Below are positions 32,455-32,461 of a DNA stretch of 32,461 nt, one piece after another. Both the position numbers and the translations under genes were made by a program. The stretch comes from an uncultured Pelagibacteraceae bacterium (GTDB lineage: Bacteria; Pseudomonadota; Alphaproteobacteria; Pelagibacterales; Pelagibacteraceae): assembly GCA_902561465.1 (NCBI GenBank), contig CACEPH010000009.1:1-32461 (forward strand), read 5' to 3'. The first letter of the stretch is position 1. Each line of letters opens with the position of its first letter. Below the pieces are notes generated by a model that ran no database searches, was not told the origin of the DNA, and saw nothing but the letters and a program-made list of their open reading frames with translations.

Positions 32455-32461
32455 TTTATCT

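Noticed and set aside
1-32461. Mobile elements, prophage, CRISPR, tRNA or rRNA genes
   Set aside because: No transposase or integrase motifs, long terminal repeats, spaced direct repeats or tRNA-like cloverleaf sequences were found on reading both strands.

Overview
The window looks like a piece of a SAR11-type (Pelagibacterales, Alphaproteobacteria) marine genome. The DNA is very AT-rich, genes abut or overlap by 1-8 bases almost everywhere, convergent genes share stop codons, and the gene set is the SAR11 toolkit for methylated osmolytes: heterotetrameric sarcosine oxidase, betaine-homocysteine methyltransferase, dimethylglycine dehydrogenase, formate-THF ligase, trimethylamine monooxygenase and betaine-type ABC transporter parts. 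The taxonomic call is inferred from gene content and style. No rRNA, tRNA, CRISPR array, phage gene or insertion sequence was seen.

Left part (1-5.7 kb): a DMGDH-like FAD oxidoreductase cut by the window edge; a small + strand operon of poorly characterised proteins (DUF6111-like, DUF4864-like and a 43-residue zinc-ribbon-like protein); a Yip1-like membrane protein; a MarC-family membrane protein; and a two-gene minus-strand unit pairing a DmdA-like/GcvT-fold putative THF-dependent demethylase with a MetF-like reductase. A GC-rich, palindromic 87-base region separates this unit from the next operon.

Centre (5.7-12.5 kb): seven + strand genes packed with at most 7 bases between them. They encode a Rieske oxygenase of the betaine/carnitine type, a DddP-like M24 protein, an Fe(II)/2-oxoglutarate oxygenase, a class II aldolase-like protein, a carnitine-dehydrogenase-like protein, an FrhB-like flavin/Fe-S protein and a Lon N-domain protein. 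The first six look like a dedicated catabolic pathway for an unidentified onium compound (quaternary ammonium or sulfonium). I do not recognise the combination, and it is the best candidate here for an undescribed system.

Right part (12.5-32.5 kb): aldehyde dehydrogenase plus a betaine-type permease and binding protein, with a textbook hairpin terminator between the last two. Then comes a near-complete glycine betaine to glycine route: bhmt, dmgdh, soxBDAG and fhs, with one-carbon units passed to THF. After this come two divergent glutamine amidotransferase-like genes that touch start codon to start codon, an iron-type alcohol dehydrogenase, tmm, a 52-residue membrane protein and a second ProW-type permease. 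The transporter ATPase is not in the window.

Together the genes import methylated amines or onium compounds, strip methyl groups oxidatively or by transfer to homocysteine or THF, and oxidise the C1 units. Functions are assigned from motifs and remembered family sequences only; no database search was run.
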